A stretch of 64,000 nucleotides of DNA from Pedobacter aquatilis (lineage in GTDB: Bacteria > Bacteroidota > Bacteroidia > Sphingobacteriales > Sphingobacteriaceae). Position 1 is the first letter of the stretch. Each line of letters starts with the position of its first letter. The position numbers were made by a program, and so were the translations under genes. The notes under the pieces were generated by a model, which was not told where the DNA came from, did not search any database, and saw only the letters and a list, made by a program, of their open reading frames with translations. The stretch is taken from positions 1 to 64,000 of the forward strand of contig NZ_JAUFPW010000030.1 of the NCBI RefSeq assembly GCF_030409415.1, in the 5' to 3' direction. Below, piece after piece: positions 17,259 through 25,758 of this stretch.

Positions 17259-17401
17259 TTTTACACAATACCTCATAACAATTATTTAAGATGTAAAAAG
17301 ATGATTTTGTAAGTTATTCTAAAATCTCTGATACAATTAAGGAATTATTAATTATTTATTTAAATTGTAATATCATCCACTAAAACATACGTCACTTATC
17401 A

Positions 17402-18490
17402 ATGGATACAAATAGTGAGCAAATCAATAACCTTACTCAACTTAATGAGGACCTCGAAAATTATTTCAGCAATACCATTATTCCACAACTTTTTGTAGAT
17501 GCAAATTTAATTTTACGGAAGTTTACGCCTCCGGCAATGAAACAGTTTAGTTTGAAAGAAAATTTTATTGGCAAGCCTTTAGATGAAATTAAAGAAAATT
17601 TTCGCTTCCCGACCATTATCGATAACATTAAAACCGTTATTGCTACAGGTAAAATATTAGAAAAAGAAATACAAACAACCGACATGCGGTGGTTTCAGAT
17701 GAATGTATTACCATATATTGTACGAAAGGAAAATATTACAAATGGTGTAATTATTACTTTTGTAGATATTACTGCAAGAATTCAAGACTTAAAAGAGCAG
17801 GAAAGATTACTGGCCGAGCACGAACTCTTGCTAGATACAATTGCTCACGACATCAAAAATCCTTTATTAGCATTGAGCCTTTCGGTGCAAATGATGAAAA
17901 ATTTACCATCACGAAGCATTGAAGAGTTTTCTCGTCTAACGGTGAATCTTGAAAAAAGCCTAACAAGTATGAAAGGGGTTGTAGAAAGTATGCTTGATTC
18001 CAGGTGGCAAAAACAGCGATACCACGCAATGGAAGAATTACTAGATATTGGCAGCATATTGGAGGATGTAAGACTTGCTATTGCGCCATTGGTAATAGAA
18101 TCTGGTGCAGAAATCATTTCCGATTTAAAAATTATGGAAATTACTTTCGTTAGGCGCAAGCTCAGGAGTGTAATCTATAATTTGCTTAATAATGCTATGA
18201 AATACACATCGAAAGATGTTAAACCAATAATTAAAATAAGCTCAGAAAAAATTGATGACTTTGTGGTAATCAGCGTACAAGATAATGGCGTAGGCATAAG
18301 CGAACAGGCAATGGAACATATTTTTTCTAAATTCAAGCGAATCAAATCAGATGTTGAAGGTTCGGGTGTTGGGCTTTATCTGGTGCACACTATTATTAAT
18401 ACTTCGGGGGGTAAAATCGAAATTAATAGTAAAGAAGGCGAAGGTTCTGTATTCAAAATGTATATAAAACAGACTAATGAAGCAAATTAA
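17402..18490 (+). CDS. PAS-domain sensor histidine kinase
   Basis: 362 residues, soluble. A PAS domain (about 20-135) precedes IAHDIKNPLLALS (H-box), RSVIYNLLNNAMKY (N-box), DNGVG (G1) and GSGVGLYLV (G2). It is an orphan kinase, with no response regulator next to it on either side. The single-domain receiver at 9.7 kb or the LuxR-type regulator at 14.5 kb are possible partners by proximity only. Confidence 0.91.
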   Translation: MDTNSEQINNLTQLNEDLENYFSNTIIPQLFVDANLILRKFTPPAMKQFSLKENFIGKPLDEIKENFRFPTIIDNIKTVIATGKILEKEIQTTDMRWFQMNVLPYIVRKENITNGVIITFVDITARIQDLKEQERLLAEHELLLDTIAHDIKNPLLALSLSVQMMKNLPSRSIEEFSRLTVNLEKSLTSMKGVVESMLDSRWQKQRYHAMEELLDIGSILEDVRLAIAPLVIESGAEIISDLKIMEITFVRRKLRSVIYNLLNNAMKYTSKDVKPIIKISSEKIDDFVVISVQDNGVGISEQAMEHIFSKFKRIKSDVEGSGVGLYLVHTIINTSGGKIEINSKEGEGSVFKMYIKQTNEAN

Positions 18491-18688
18491 AATTAAGAAG
18501 ACTCGTAATTTCTAAGGTTTACAAATTAATAGTCCATACCCAAAGTTTTAATGCTTTATGTAGGCTGTGCGATTTTTAAATCGACTTAAATGTGCGTTGC
18601 AAAAATCTTTACAACTTTATTCGAGGATGACTTTATGTGTAACCTGATAAATCGCAATCAAACCTTAAAAATACCGAAGCTTAAACCC

Positions 18689-19480
18689 TTATCCAAAATA
18701 CTTTTTAATCGCCACAAGCATTTCTTCACTGATTTTACCATTTGTAGCTACAATTTCCCTTTTACCAAAAAAATCATCACCACCATTAAAATCGAAAACT
18801 TCTCCACCTGCTTGCTGTACAATGAAACAACCACCGGCAAAATCCCAGGGTTGTAAATTATATTCAAAAAAAGCATCAAAACGACCACAAGCTACATAAA
18901 TCAAATCCGTTGCAGCAGAGCCCATACGTCTTAAACCGTGGGTTTTCTGCATCATTTCTTCAAGTAACTTTAAATATTGTGGTTGCTTATCAAATTGATA
19001 ATAAGGAAAACCTGTCGCTAATAAGCTAGATTGTAAATCCGGATTTGAAGAAACCTGTATTTCCTTTTTATTCATAAATGCTGGCGCACCTTTGTAAGAA
19101 TAAAACATTTCTCCACGATTTAATTCGTAAACAACGCCTAAAACTGCTTTATCATCTTCATATAATGCAACACTAATGGCGTATGTAGGCAAACCATGAA
19201 TAAAATTTGTAGTTCCATCAAGCGGGTCGATAATCCATTTGTAGGTTTTGCCTTCCCTGTTTATCGTTTTCTCTTCTGTTAAAAAGCCTGCATTTGGAAT
19301 AAGTTTTTCAAGGTTTTGAACCAGTTTCTGTTCAGCTGTTTTATCAACATAAGAAACCATATCGTTTAAGCCTTTATATTCAACCCTTTGTGTATCAAAT
19401 TGCATAGCTTCTTTGCGAATAAAATTTCCGGTTAGCCGAACAATAGATATCACTTTATTGCATAGTAATTCGTAATTCAT
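18689..19480 (-). CDS. suhB: Inositol monophosphatase family protein
   Basis: 263 residues of the Mg-dependent IMPase/FBPase/CysQ superfamily. Metal ligands are visible in FLTEEKT (Glu), WIIDPLDGTTNF (Asp-x-x-Asp-Gly-Thr) and PWDFAGG (late Asp). The WDFAGG form favours inositol-1-phosphatase/SuhB over the 3'-phosphoadenosine phosphatase CysQ. It follows lgt by 57 bp on the same strand, so the two may share a transcript. The physiological substrate is uncertain. Confidence 0.88.
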   Translation of the reverse strand: MNYELLCNKVISIVRLTGNFIRKEAMQFDTQRVEYKGLNDMVSYVDKTAEQKLVQNLEKLIPNAGFLTEEKTINREGKTYKWIIDPLDGTTNFIHGLPTYAISVALYEDDKAVLGVVYELNRGEMFYSYKGAPAFMNKKEIQVSSNPDLQSSLLATGFPYYQFDKQPQYLKLLEEMMQKTHGLRRMGSAATDLIYVACGRFDAFFEYNLQPWDFAGGCFIVQQAGGEVFDFNGGDDFFGKREIVATNGKISEEMLVAIKKYFG

Positions 19481-19537
19481 AGTTATTTAAACAACATAAA
19501 TCCTGTGTTGTTGAGTTTTAATGAATTTATAATGTTT

Positions 19538-20692
19538 TTAAGCTAATTTATTCTTATTCCTTAACGAATAAATACACAATATAATTCCACCTACTACCAG
19601 GAAAGTAGAAATCATTTCGGCTTGTGTAAATGGTGGTAAACCCAACACATGATATTTAGAATTTACTCGAATCAATTCTATGAAGAAGCGCTCTAAACCA
19701 TTTAATATCATATAAATACCAAACATTAAGCCTGGTGCCTTTATTTTATCTCTTATCTTCCAAAGGAAAGCAAATAAGATTAAACAAATTATAACTTCAT
19801 AAATTGGAGTTGGATAAACGCCTTGTGCCAATTCATTACAAAACTTTCCAGCCCCACAACCCGGAATTGGAATACCCTCGCCAACAACATTATTTGGATA
19901 TTTGTAAGACCATAACCAATCTGGCAACCAAGAAAATGGTTTTGGATTTGGATTAACAATGCCCCAATCACCATCACCAGATAAGTGGCATCCAATTCTA
20001 CCAACTGCATAAGCAAGCATCATACCTGGTCCGCCAACATCCAACATATGCAAGGGCTTAATTCCATTACGCTTTGCAATTATTAAAACTGCAGCACCAC
20101 CGCAAATTAAACCACCATAAAAAGTTAAGCCGCTAAACGATAATAATCTTTCAATTGGATTTTTTACAAAGTCGTCCCAATACTCCAGATTATCAAAAAA
20201 TTTAGCACCTAAAAAACCCCAAATTGCTGCCCACACAATTAAATTACTCATTAATTGATAGGGGTGAATAATTACTTTTGTTTCTTTTGGGTTAGCCAGT
20301 TTATGTTTTTCCTTTTCTTTATAATCCCAATACGCGAATAGAATACCTAAAAACAAACCACCAAAAATATTTCCTTTGGCCGACATTAATATAGATTGCG
20401 CATCGCTTACAAAAAGGCTATAATTAAGTAACGCATACAACAATTTATAGCCAATAATAAACCCGAAAAGACCATTCAATATCAAATCGGTAGTAGTTGC
20501 CGGTTTACCAACAATTATCGTTTTTACAAACGGATGTAAAATACCTAATGCTTCTTTACGCTTTAACTCCTGCGTAAACGCCCAGTAACCGGCAACAAAT
20601 GCAAGTGCTACAAAAACACCAAACGTATTGAAGGGTAGCGGCAAATTTATGCCCAACAAATATTCTAAAAAATGTGAAACGGTAGGAAACAT
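19538..20692 (-). CDS. lgt: Prolipoprotein diacylglyceryl transferase
   Basis: Inner-membrane enzyme that attaches diacylglycerol to lipobox cysteines. It has multiple hydrophobic segments, the Lgt signature GRIGCHLSGDGDWG, the preceding GGLICGG region and a late GLERFFIELIRVN. At 384 residues it is about 90 longer than E. coli Lgt (291). The extra length is spread over an early hydrophilic loop (near KEKEKHKLANPKETK) and a loop after the signature, as in many Bacteroidota homologues. At least five putative lipoproteins in this window would be its substrates. Confidence 0.93.
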   Translation of the reverse strand: MFPTVSHFLEYLLGINLPLPFNTFGVFVALAFVAGYWAFTQELKRKEALGILHPFVKTIIVGKPATTTDLILNGLFGFIIGYKLLYALLNYSLFVSDAQSILMSAKGNIFGGLFLGILFAYWDYKEKEKHKLANPKETKVIIHPYQLMSNLIVWAAIWGFLGAKFFDNLEYWDDFVKNPIERLLSFSGLTFYGGLICGGAAVLIIAKRNGIKPLHMLDVGGPGMMLAYAVGRIGCHLSGDGDWGIVNPNPKPFSWLPDWLWSYKYPNNVVGEGIPIPGCGAGKFCNELAQGVYPTPIYEVIICLILFAFLWKIRDKIKAPGLMFGIYMILNGLERFFIELIRVNSKYHVLGLPPFTQAEMISTFLVVGGIILCIYSLRNKNKLA

Positions 20693-21118
20693 ACAAATAA
20701 TTTGATGCGAAGATAGGAAAGAAACAGCAAAGCTGAAAGCTGGAAATGATTACCAAAAATGCTATTATCTTAATTTGAAAAGCAGTTTCCTGCAATTATA
20801 GGTTGAGATAGCCCTGCTCTACACTACAATCTTTTTTGAGAGCAAAAAAGGATTTCTACTTCGATCAGGTTTATAGCACTTCTGCAGTATTTCATAGGAA
20901 TGTGCAAGGTGCCGAACCTGAGTTTAAAAAGGTGGACCATTTTTAATAAACGGGATATAAGCGATATACTTTTTGGCTGCGAGGTGGAAGAAACTTACGA
21001 AATCTTGTAAGCCCAGTCTCATTAGATTTCGTAAGTTTCCGCAAGAGCCAAAAAGATTAAGCGGATAGCCCGACTAACGTTAAAGTAATTGGCGGAAATT
21101 GATTTACTAAAAATCGAA
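20693..21118. repeat. Intergenic region with a 122-bp imperfect palindrome (REP/MITE-like)
   Basis: 426 bp between mtaB and lgt, with no gene. Positions 20951-21072 form nested inverted repeats: a 16-bp perfect inner pair GAAACTTACGAAATCT (20990-21005) and AGATTTCGTAAGTTTC (21024-21039), a 10-bp perfect pair CTTTTTGGCT (20969-20978) and AGCCAAAAAG (21046-21055), and weaker outer arms starting CGGG and ending CCCG. No open frame or transposase lies inside. It could be a miniature mobile element or a repeated extragenic palindrome; as RNA it would fold downstream of mtaB. Confidence 0.7.
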
Positions 21119-22441
21119 TTAATGATGTGCGTAAACAGTTTCAAGCTCGGCAACCTCCACATCGCCATCGGGGGTAATTTCGATAAGCTTAACAGCCTTA
21201 AGCTCGTTTACCATAACCGGATCGTATTTAGCACGAACCTTTACATAGTTTTTTGTGAAACCATGCATGTAGCCCATTTTTTGGTCAGCTTCGAAAAGCA
21301 CTTCGCCTTCCGTTCCAATTTGAGATTCGTAAAAAGCACGACGCTTCTTATCGGATAAAATATGAAGCATTTTGCTACGTTCGTTACGCTCGCTACCTGC
21401 AACAACACCTTTCATTTCAGCGGCAACAGTTAATTCGCGTTCAGAATATGTAAATACGTGTAAATAAGAAATATCCAATTGGTTTAAAAACTGGTAAGTA
21501 TCCAAAAAATCATCTTTTGTTTCACCAGGAAAACCAACAATGACATCTACGCCTATACAACAATGCGGCATTACTTCCTTAATCTTCGCTACACGCTCTA
21601 CATATAAATCGCGGCGATAACGACGACGCATTAAGCCTAAGATTTTGTCTGAGCCAGACTGAAGAGGGATATGAAAATGCGGAACAAATCTTTTCGATGT
21701 GGCTACAAATTCGATAATTTCGTTACTTAAAAGATTAGGTTCTATAGATGAAATACGAATACGCTCAATGCCATCAACTTCATCCAGGGCTTTAACCAAA
21801 TCAAAGAATTTATCTTCACGTTCGCCATTTCTAATACCAAAATCGCCTAGGTTTACGCCTGTAAGCACAATTTCTTTTACGCCACTTTCTGCAATTTGCT
21901 TCGCTCGATTAACTACATTTTCTATGGTATCGCTCCTACTTGCGCCACGAGCTAAAGGAATTGTACAATAGGTACATGGGTAATCGCAACCATCCTGAAC
22001 TTTTAAAAATGTACGGGTTCTATCTCCAATTGAATATGAAGCAATAAAGTTATGGTTAACCTTTTCTATGCTTTGTTGATGAACAATCGCCTTCGGTTGC
22101 TTGGTCAAATCAGAAATAAACTCAACAATTCTGAATTTTTCTGCTGCACCTAAAACCATATCGACACCTTCAATTTCGGCAATTTCTTGTGGCTTTAGTT
22201 GTGCGTAACAACCAACAATGGTTACATAAGCATTTGGAGAATGCTTTAAAGCTTCCTTTACAACCTTCCGACATTTTTTATCGGCATGTTCTGTAACGGA
22301 GCAGGTATTAATCACATAAACATCAGCTGCATCTTGAAATTCGACCACAGCATAACCTGCATCAGTAAATAACCGACCTATAGTAGATGTTTCAGAGAAA
22401 TTTAGTTTACAACCTAATGTATAAAATGCGACCTTTTTCAT
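21119..22441 (-). CDS. mtaB: tRNA t6A37 methylthiotransferase
   Basis: Radical-SAM enzyme that converts t6A37 to ms2t6A37 in ANN-decoding tRNAs. Its 440 residues have the UPF0004 N-terminal domain with three cysteines (TLGCKLN, NTCSVT, GCYAQ) for one cluster, the CxxxCxxC radical-SAM motif in DGCDYPCTYC, and a C-terminal TRAM domain (about 375-435). The MtaB form is preferred over MiaB and RimO because of the GCYAQLKP and IPLARG segments. It has its own -7 box just upstream. Confidence 0.92.
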   Translation of the reverse strand: MKKVAFYTLGCKLNFSETSTIGRLFTDAGYAVVEFQDAADVYVINTCSVTEHADKKCRKVVKEALKHSPNAYVTIVGCYAQLKPQEIAEIEGVDMVLGAAEKFRIVEFISDLTKQPKAIVHQQSIEKVNHNFIASYSIGDRTRTFLKVQDGCDYPCTYCTIPLARGASRSDTIENVVNRAKQIAESGVKEIVLTGVNLGDFGIRNGEREDKFFDLVKALDEVDGIERIRISSIEPNLLSNEIIEFVATSKRFVPHFHIPLQSGSDKILGLMRRRYRRDLYVERVAKIKEVMPHCCIGVDVIVGFPGETKDDFLDTYQFLNQLDISYLHVFTYSERELTVAAEMKGVVAGSERNERSKMLHILSDKKRRAFYESQIGTEGEVLFEADQKMGYMHGFTKNYVKVRAKYDPVMVNELKAVKLIEITPDGDVEVAELETVYAHH

Positions 22442-22449
22442 TTAGCCTG

Positions 22450-22457
22450 CAAAGATA
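22450..22457 (-). promoter_or_regulatory. Promoter -7 box of mtaB
   Basis: On the minus strand this reads TATCTTTG, an exact TAnnTTTG, ending 8 nt before the start codon, so the leader would be only a few bases. Confidence 0.5.
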
Positions 22458-22463
22458 AGAATT

Positions 22464-22494
22464 AGATATGAGTATTGAGATATGAGATCTGAGT
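22464..22494. repeat. Short imperfect tandem repeat (AGATATGAG units)
   Basis: AGATATGAG occurs twice, 14 bp apart, followed by the degenerate copy ATCTGAG. It lies in the 111-bp gap between mtaB and ubiX. No function is visible. Confidence 0.5.
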
Positions 22495-22552
22495 CAGTTT
22501 TAAACCTTACATTTATATGTGAGATTATTTTACAACCATTTTATCTAATTAT

Positions 22553-23122
22553 TTAATGATTTTCATTCCAGCGGTAGCTTTGCTGTTCAAAACCTGCCAG
22601 ATCCAAAACCCTACTCACAACTGTTTCTGCTACTTCTTCTATCGTTTTAGGTAAACTGTAAAATGAAGGGTTAGCCGGGCAAATAATTCCACCAGCTTCG
22701 GTAACGGTCTTCATATTATTTATATGAATCAAGCTGAAAGGTGTATCTCTAACAACGGCTATTAGTTTACGTCGCTCTTTTAAAACAACATCTGCTGCCC
22801 TTGAAATTAAATCATTAGAAATGCCGTGTGCAATCCTTCCAAGCGTACCCATTGAGCAAGGGATAATAATCATTCTATCATATTTGGCAGAGCCAGATGC
22901 AAATGGCGCATTGAAATCATTTTTTTGGTAAAATTTGAAATCATATCTTTCGTAATCGCTATTGCCGAGTTCAAATTGCCAAACTTCTTTTGCATTATCA
23001 CTCATTACCACACCAACCGCTTCTATTTGTGATTTTAGTAATGTCAGTTTATCAAAAAGCACTTTTGCATATATCGAACCGCTTGCACCTGTAACGGCAA
23101 CAATTATTTTCTTTTTATTCAT
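22553..23122 (-). CDS. ubiX: Flavin prenyltransferase UbiX
   Basis: 189 residues from ATG 23122. It makes prenylated FMN, the cofactor of UbiD-type decarboxylases. It shows the N-terminal VTGASGSIYAKVL phosphate/flavin-binding motif, the IIPCSMGTLGRIAHG active-site segment and ERRKLIAVVRDTPFS. The frame is open to GTG 23131, but a promoter box ends exactly there, so ATG 23122 is preferred. No ubiD lies in the window. Confidence 0.92.
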   Translation of the reverse strand: MNKKKIIVAVTGASGSIYAKVLFDKLTLLKSQIEAVGVVMSDNAKEVWQFELGNSDYERYDFKFYQKNDFNAPFASGSAKYDRMIIIPCSMGTLGRIAHGISNDLISRAADVVLKERRKLIAVVRDTPFSLIHINNMKTVTEAGGIICPANPSFYSLPKTIEEVAETVVSRVLDLAGFEQQSYRWNENH

Positions 23123-23130
23123 ATCCAACA

Positions 23131-23138
23131 CAAAAATA
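23131..23138 (-). promoter_or_regulatory. Promoter -7 box of ubiX
   Basis: On the minus strand this reads TATTTTTG, an exact TAnnTTTG, 8 nt before the ATG. A TTG (plus 23160-23162) lies 21 bp upstream. It is downstream of the terminator of the upstream RNA, so ubiX has its own promoter and a near-leaderless message. Confidence 0.5.
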
Positions 23139-23160
23139 AGCTTTATTAATTTGACAAAAC

Positions 23161-23227
23161 AAAAAAGGGCCAGAACAAAGTTCTGACCCTACATCTACCT
23201 ATGAAAAACATACCCTCGAAAGGGTAA
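23161..23227 (-). ncRNA. Candidate small RNA with 5' UUCG hairpin and intrinsic terminator
   Basis: A -7 box at 23231-23238 is followed at once by a 5' hairpin UACCCU-UUCG-AGGGUA (23226-23211), a 20-nt unpaired linker, and a 10-bp terminator hairpin GGGUCAGAAC-UUU-GUUCUGGCCC (one U-G pair) with a six-U tail ending at 23161. The unit has its own start and stop and precedes the separate ubiX promoter. Its ACCCU can also pair with the AGGGU of the terminator arm, so switching is possible. A short frame from ATG at 23212 runs through the terminator and looks accidental. I recognise no known RNA family. Confidence 0.55.
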
Positions 23228-23230
23228 GAA

Positions 23231-23238
23231 CAAATATA
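23231..23238 (-). promoter_or_regulatory. Promoter -7 box of the candidate small RNA
   Basis: TATATTTG on the minus strand, exact match to TAnnTTTG, 4 to 5 nt before the first hairpin. The -33 region is a T-run without a clear TTG. Confidence 0.5.
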
Positions 23239-23570
23239 TGTATATTTTTAAAAAAAGATACTTGATATGTGTTAAATTGAAAGAAAAACACAATTATTTC
23301 TAATAACAATTTTTAATTATCTGTTAATCAATCATTTAATTTTGCATAAATTTAAAACAATTAGCCTCAAAAAGTGTGCTTTTTACACTAAGTACATTAA
23401 ATTGTAACTTTTACTAACACTTACTCACTAACTAATAATACTATTTATGCTTTAATTTTTTCTCAATTAAATTATTATTGATTGTTTTCGAAGCAATGAA
23501 ATTCTAAACTACATTTAACTAAATCATTAGTCTATTAACAAACCATGATAAATCATAATATCTTTTTAAA
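23239..23570. other. AT-rich spacer, nothing recognised
   Basis: About 330 bp between the candidate small RNA and the terminator of the OmpA-like gene. It is very AT-rich with no open frame of note, hairpin or promoter box that I can support. Confidence 0.5.
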
Positions 23571-23601
23571 AAAAAACTCCCGATTTTATCGGGAGTTTTT
23601 T
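23571..23601 (-). terminator. Terminator of the OmpA-like lipoprotein gene
   Basis: Arms AAAAAACTCCCGAT and ATCGGGAGTTTTTT pair perfectly around TTT, 21 bp past the stop codon. The symmetry allows function on both strands. Confidence 0.88.
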
Positions 23602-23622
23602 GAATATTAAAGACTTGAATTA

Positions 23623-24504
23623 TTATTGTTTCGGTGCTGCTGTACCAGCTGGTTGTTCTGGTGCTTTACCAATTAGTTCCATAAACTGATCTAATTTTGG
23701 TGTTATAATAATCTGCGTTCTTCTGTTTTTCATTTTACCTGCAGGCGTACTATTATCGGCTATTGGATTAAACTCGCCTCTACCCCCTGCTGTTAAACGT
23801 TTCGGATCAACCGCAAATTTGGTTTGCAATGTTTGAACTACTGAGGATGCTCTCAGCGCACTCAAATCCCAGTTATTTCTAATATTAGTTTGAGCAATTG
23901 GAACATTATCAGTATTACCTTCAATTAATACATCATAGCTATCATAATCCTTAATTATTTTGGCAATTTTGCTAAGTGTTTCTGCTGCCTTATCAGATAT
24001 TTCATAACTACCAGATTTATATAACATATTATCAGCTAAAGAAATATAAACCACACCTTTTAATACCTGCACATCAACATCGCCCAATTCTTCTCTACTT
24101 AGAGAACGGGTTAAGTTATTTGTAAGTACCATATTAAGCGAGTCGCTTTTGTTTTTCGCATTAATTAATTGTTTGATGTATTTATTCGAACTATTAATTT
24201 CATCAACCAGTTTGGAAATGTTAACATTTCCTTGGTTACTTGAGTTTAAGCATTTGGTTAATGCATCTTGTAATGCGGCTGTGTTAGCCTTTTCAGATGC
24301 AATTTGCTCTTCCAAACTTTTAACGCGACTTGTTGCGCCCGTAAGTTCTCTCTGGCTATCTTGATATTTGTTGCTTAACTCCTGATTTCTTTCTCTTAGT
24401 TTATCAAAGGTAGTTTGTAACTCGGCGTATTTTTTGTTACTCACACATCCCGAAATCAGAATAATGGAGAGCATTAATAAAGGAATTGATTTGTAAAGTT
24501 TCAT
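23623..24504 (-). CDS. OmpA-family peptidoglycan-binding lipoprotein
   Basis: 293 residues. The signal peptide ends in a lipobox (ILISGC, Cys20). A coiled coil follows (about 27-115, heptad-like QELSNKYQDSQRELTGATSR). The C-terminal OmpA domain (about 155-275) has the peptidoglycan-binding core NTDN and NWDLSALRA, then GRGEFNP and NRRTQIII. It probably tethers the outer membrane to the cell wall. A Gln/Pro/Ala-rich tail closes it. It is single-gene, with a terminator. Confidence 0.92.
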   Translation of the reverse strand: MKLYKSIPLLMLSIILISGCVSNKKYAELQTTFDKLRERNQELSNKYQDSQRELTGATSRVKSLEEQIASEKANTAALQDALTKCLNSSNQGNVNISKLVDEINSSNKYIKQLINAKNKSDSLNMVLTNNLTRSLSREELGDVDVQVLKGVVYISLADNMLYKSGSYEISDKAAETLSKIAKIIKDYDSYDVLIEGNTDNVPIAQTNIRNNWDLSALRASSVVQTLQTKFAVDPKRLTAGGRGEFNPIADNSTPAGKMKNRRTQIIITPKLDQFMELIGKAPEQPAGTAAPKQ

Positions 24505-24828
24505 AACTTTTTTTTTTTAAATTATAAATTTCATAATTCATTACAACAACTGTTCCCTTTTAAAGTTTTAACTTGTATTTTAAGCATTTAACTTTTAATC
24601 AAGGTTTTAAAAACAAAGTTCTAGCCCATTTTATTTGAAGCATCTCAAATCAATTCTTGCCTATTATTTTATAGAGAGTAACTTAACATCTATTAAAATG
24701 AATTGAAAACTGAGTTAGAAATGCTGTTAAAACGATTTATTTAATGGACAATCTTTAAGAATTAATGCTTGATTGTTCAGGTTAAAAAAATTATCTTGCA
24801 TCTCTAAAACAAAAAATACCAATTATCT
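24505..24828. promoter_or_regulatory. Divergent promoter region (OmpA-like / RRM)
   Basis: 324 bp without a gene. For the RRM gene a TTG (24773-24775) and TATCTTG (24792-24798, one base short of the -7 consensus) are correctly spaced, 30 nt before the ATG. A long T-run sits just upstream of the OmpA-like gene. Nothing else is recognised. Confidence 0.35.
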
Positions 24829-25128
24829 ATGACGAAGCTCTTTGTAGGTGGGTTACGACCTGATATTAGTGAAATGGATCTGGCAATGCTTATTGGTCTT
24901 TACGGAAATATTGAAACCATTAAAGTTGTTCGAGATAGAGCTACTAATAAATGTAAAGGTTATGCATTTGTAGAAATACTAAAATTAGATGATGCGCAGA
25001 AGGTTATATCTGCTTTAAATGGTGAATCGTATAAGGGAAATATTTTAAGCATAAAAATTTCTGAGGATGAGCCTGGCAAAGCACCAAAAGTTTTTAAAAA
25101 ATTTGTTGCCAGAAAACCTACAAGGTAG
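24829..25128 (+). CDS. RRM-domain RNA-binding protein
   Basis: 99 residues made of a single RNA recognition motif. RNP2 is LFVGGL (4-9) and RNP1 is KGYAFVEI (43-50), followed by a short basic tail (FKKFVARKPTR). Such small RRM proteins replace Hfq-like chaperones in many Bacteroidota; the Bacteroides RbpB type binds small RNAs. The 140-bp stretch between its stop codon and the terminator at 25268 is long and may hold a regulatory 3' region. Confidence 0.93.
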   Translation: MTKLFVGGLRPDISEMDLAMLIGLYGNIETIKVVRDRATNKCKGYAFVEILKLDDAQKVISALNGESYKGNILSIKISEDEPGKAPKVFKKFVARKPTR

Positions 25129-25267
25129 GTTCTCACAATTTTTATTTGCAGACTTACTTTCTATTACTCCAAAATAGAATTAAAAATACTTTTGCTGTAT
25201 TAGAAAAAATACTTAATCTTACAGTTCATTAATTATTGTTTTGATAAACACTGATTAATTGTTTGTT

Positions 25268-25297
25268 AATGGAGGGTATTTGTATCCTCCATTTTTT
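25268..25297 (+). terminator. Terminator downstream of the RRM gene
   Basis: Arms AATGGAGG and CCTCCATT around a 10-base loop, followed by a T-run, 140 bp after the RRM stop codon. An exact -7 box TACTTTTG at 25187-25194 lies between them, so this may end a separate RNA of about 100 nt. Confidence 0.75.
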
Positions 25298-25355
25298 ATT
25301 TATAAGTATTGAGGATTTTATCTATATTGTTATTATCTATAGCTTTTATAAATTT

Positions 25356-25646
25356 TTATTTTGATACTCCCGAATTTATTGATGAGTACCAATTAATTGG
25401 GTGAGAACGAAGATTCATGCCATCGCTTTCAATATGATATAAAATTATAGGTTCTGAAAAATCTACGAGCCTTTCGATTTTTCTGGAAAGCTTCCCTAAA
25501 AAATCCATACTAGAAATGCCTTCTTTTAAATGAACGTAAATTACAGTTGCGGTTTTAAACTCAAAACGCTCTACAACACCAGGCCATTCAGATTTAATTC
25601 TATTTAAAAAAGCCGCAATTTTTTTTTGGTTTTTGAGAATATCCAT
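25356..25646 (-). CDS. Small 'EWPG' family protein, copy A, unknown function
   Basis: 96 residues from ATG 25646; the frame is open to 25700 but only this start aligns with the paralogue at 28028-28309. The two share AF-x2-(R/K)IK-x-EWPG-x2-E, then L and F residues at matching places, LVDFS-x-P and DG-x2-L. Soluble, mixed alpha/beta, with no signal peptide. I do not recognise a family. It is the first gene downstream of exonuclease III on the minus strand, after a 112-bp gap. Confidence 0.6.
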   Translation of the reverse strand: MDILKNQKKIAAFLNRIKSEWPGVVERFEFKTATVIYVHLKEGISSMDFLGKLSRKIERLVDFSEPIILYHIESDGMNLRSHPINWYSSINSGVSK

Positions 25647-25758
25647 AAACTTCAGATTTAGTAAGCTTAAAATAGCTATAATTTCATTTATTAAAACCAA
25701 TTAACCCGATCTCGTCAAAAAAATTACAGAGTAAAAAATCCGTCACACATGTAATGAA

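Noticed and set aside
23122-23212. Short leader peptide within the candidate small RNA, upstream of ubiX
   Set aside because: The frame from ATG 23212 runs through the terminator stem and has no run of regulatory codons, so attenuation by translation is not supported. The separate ubiX promoter also argues against it.
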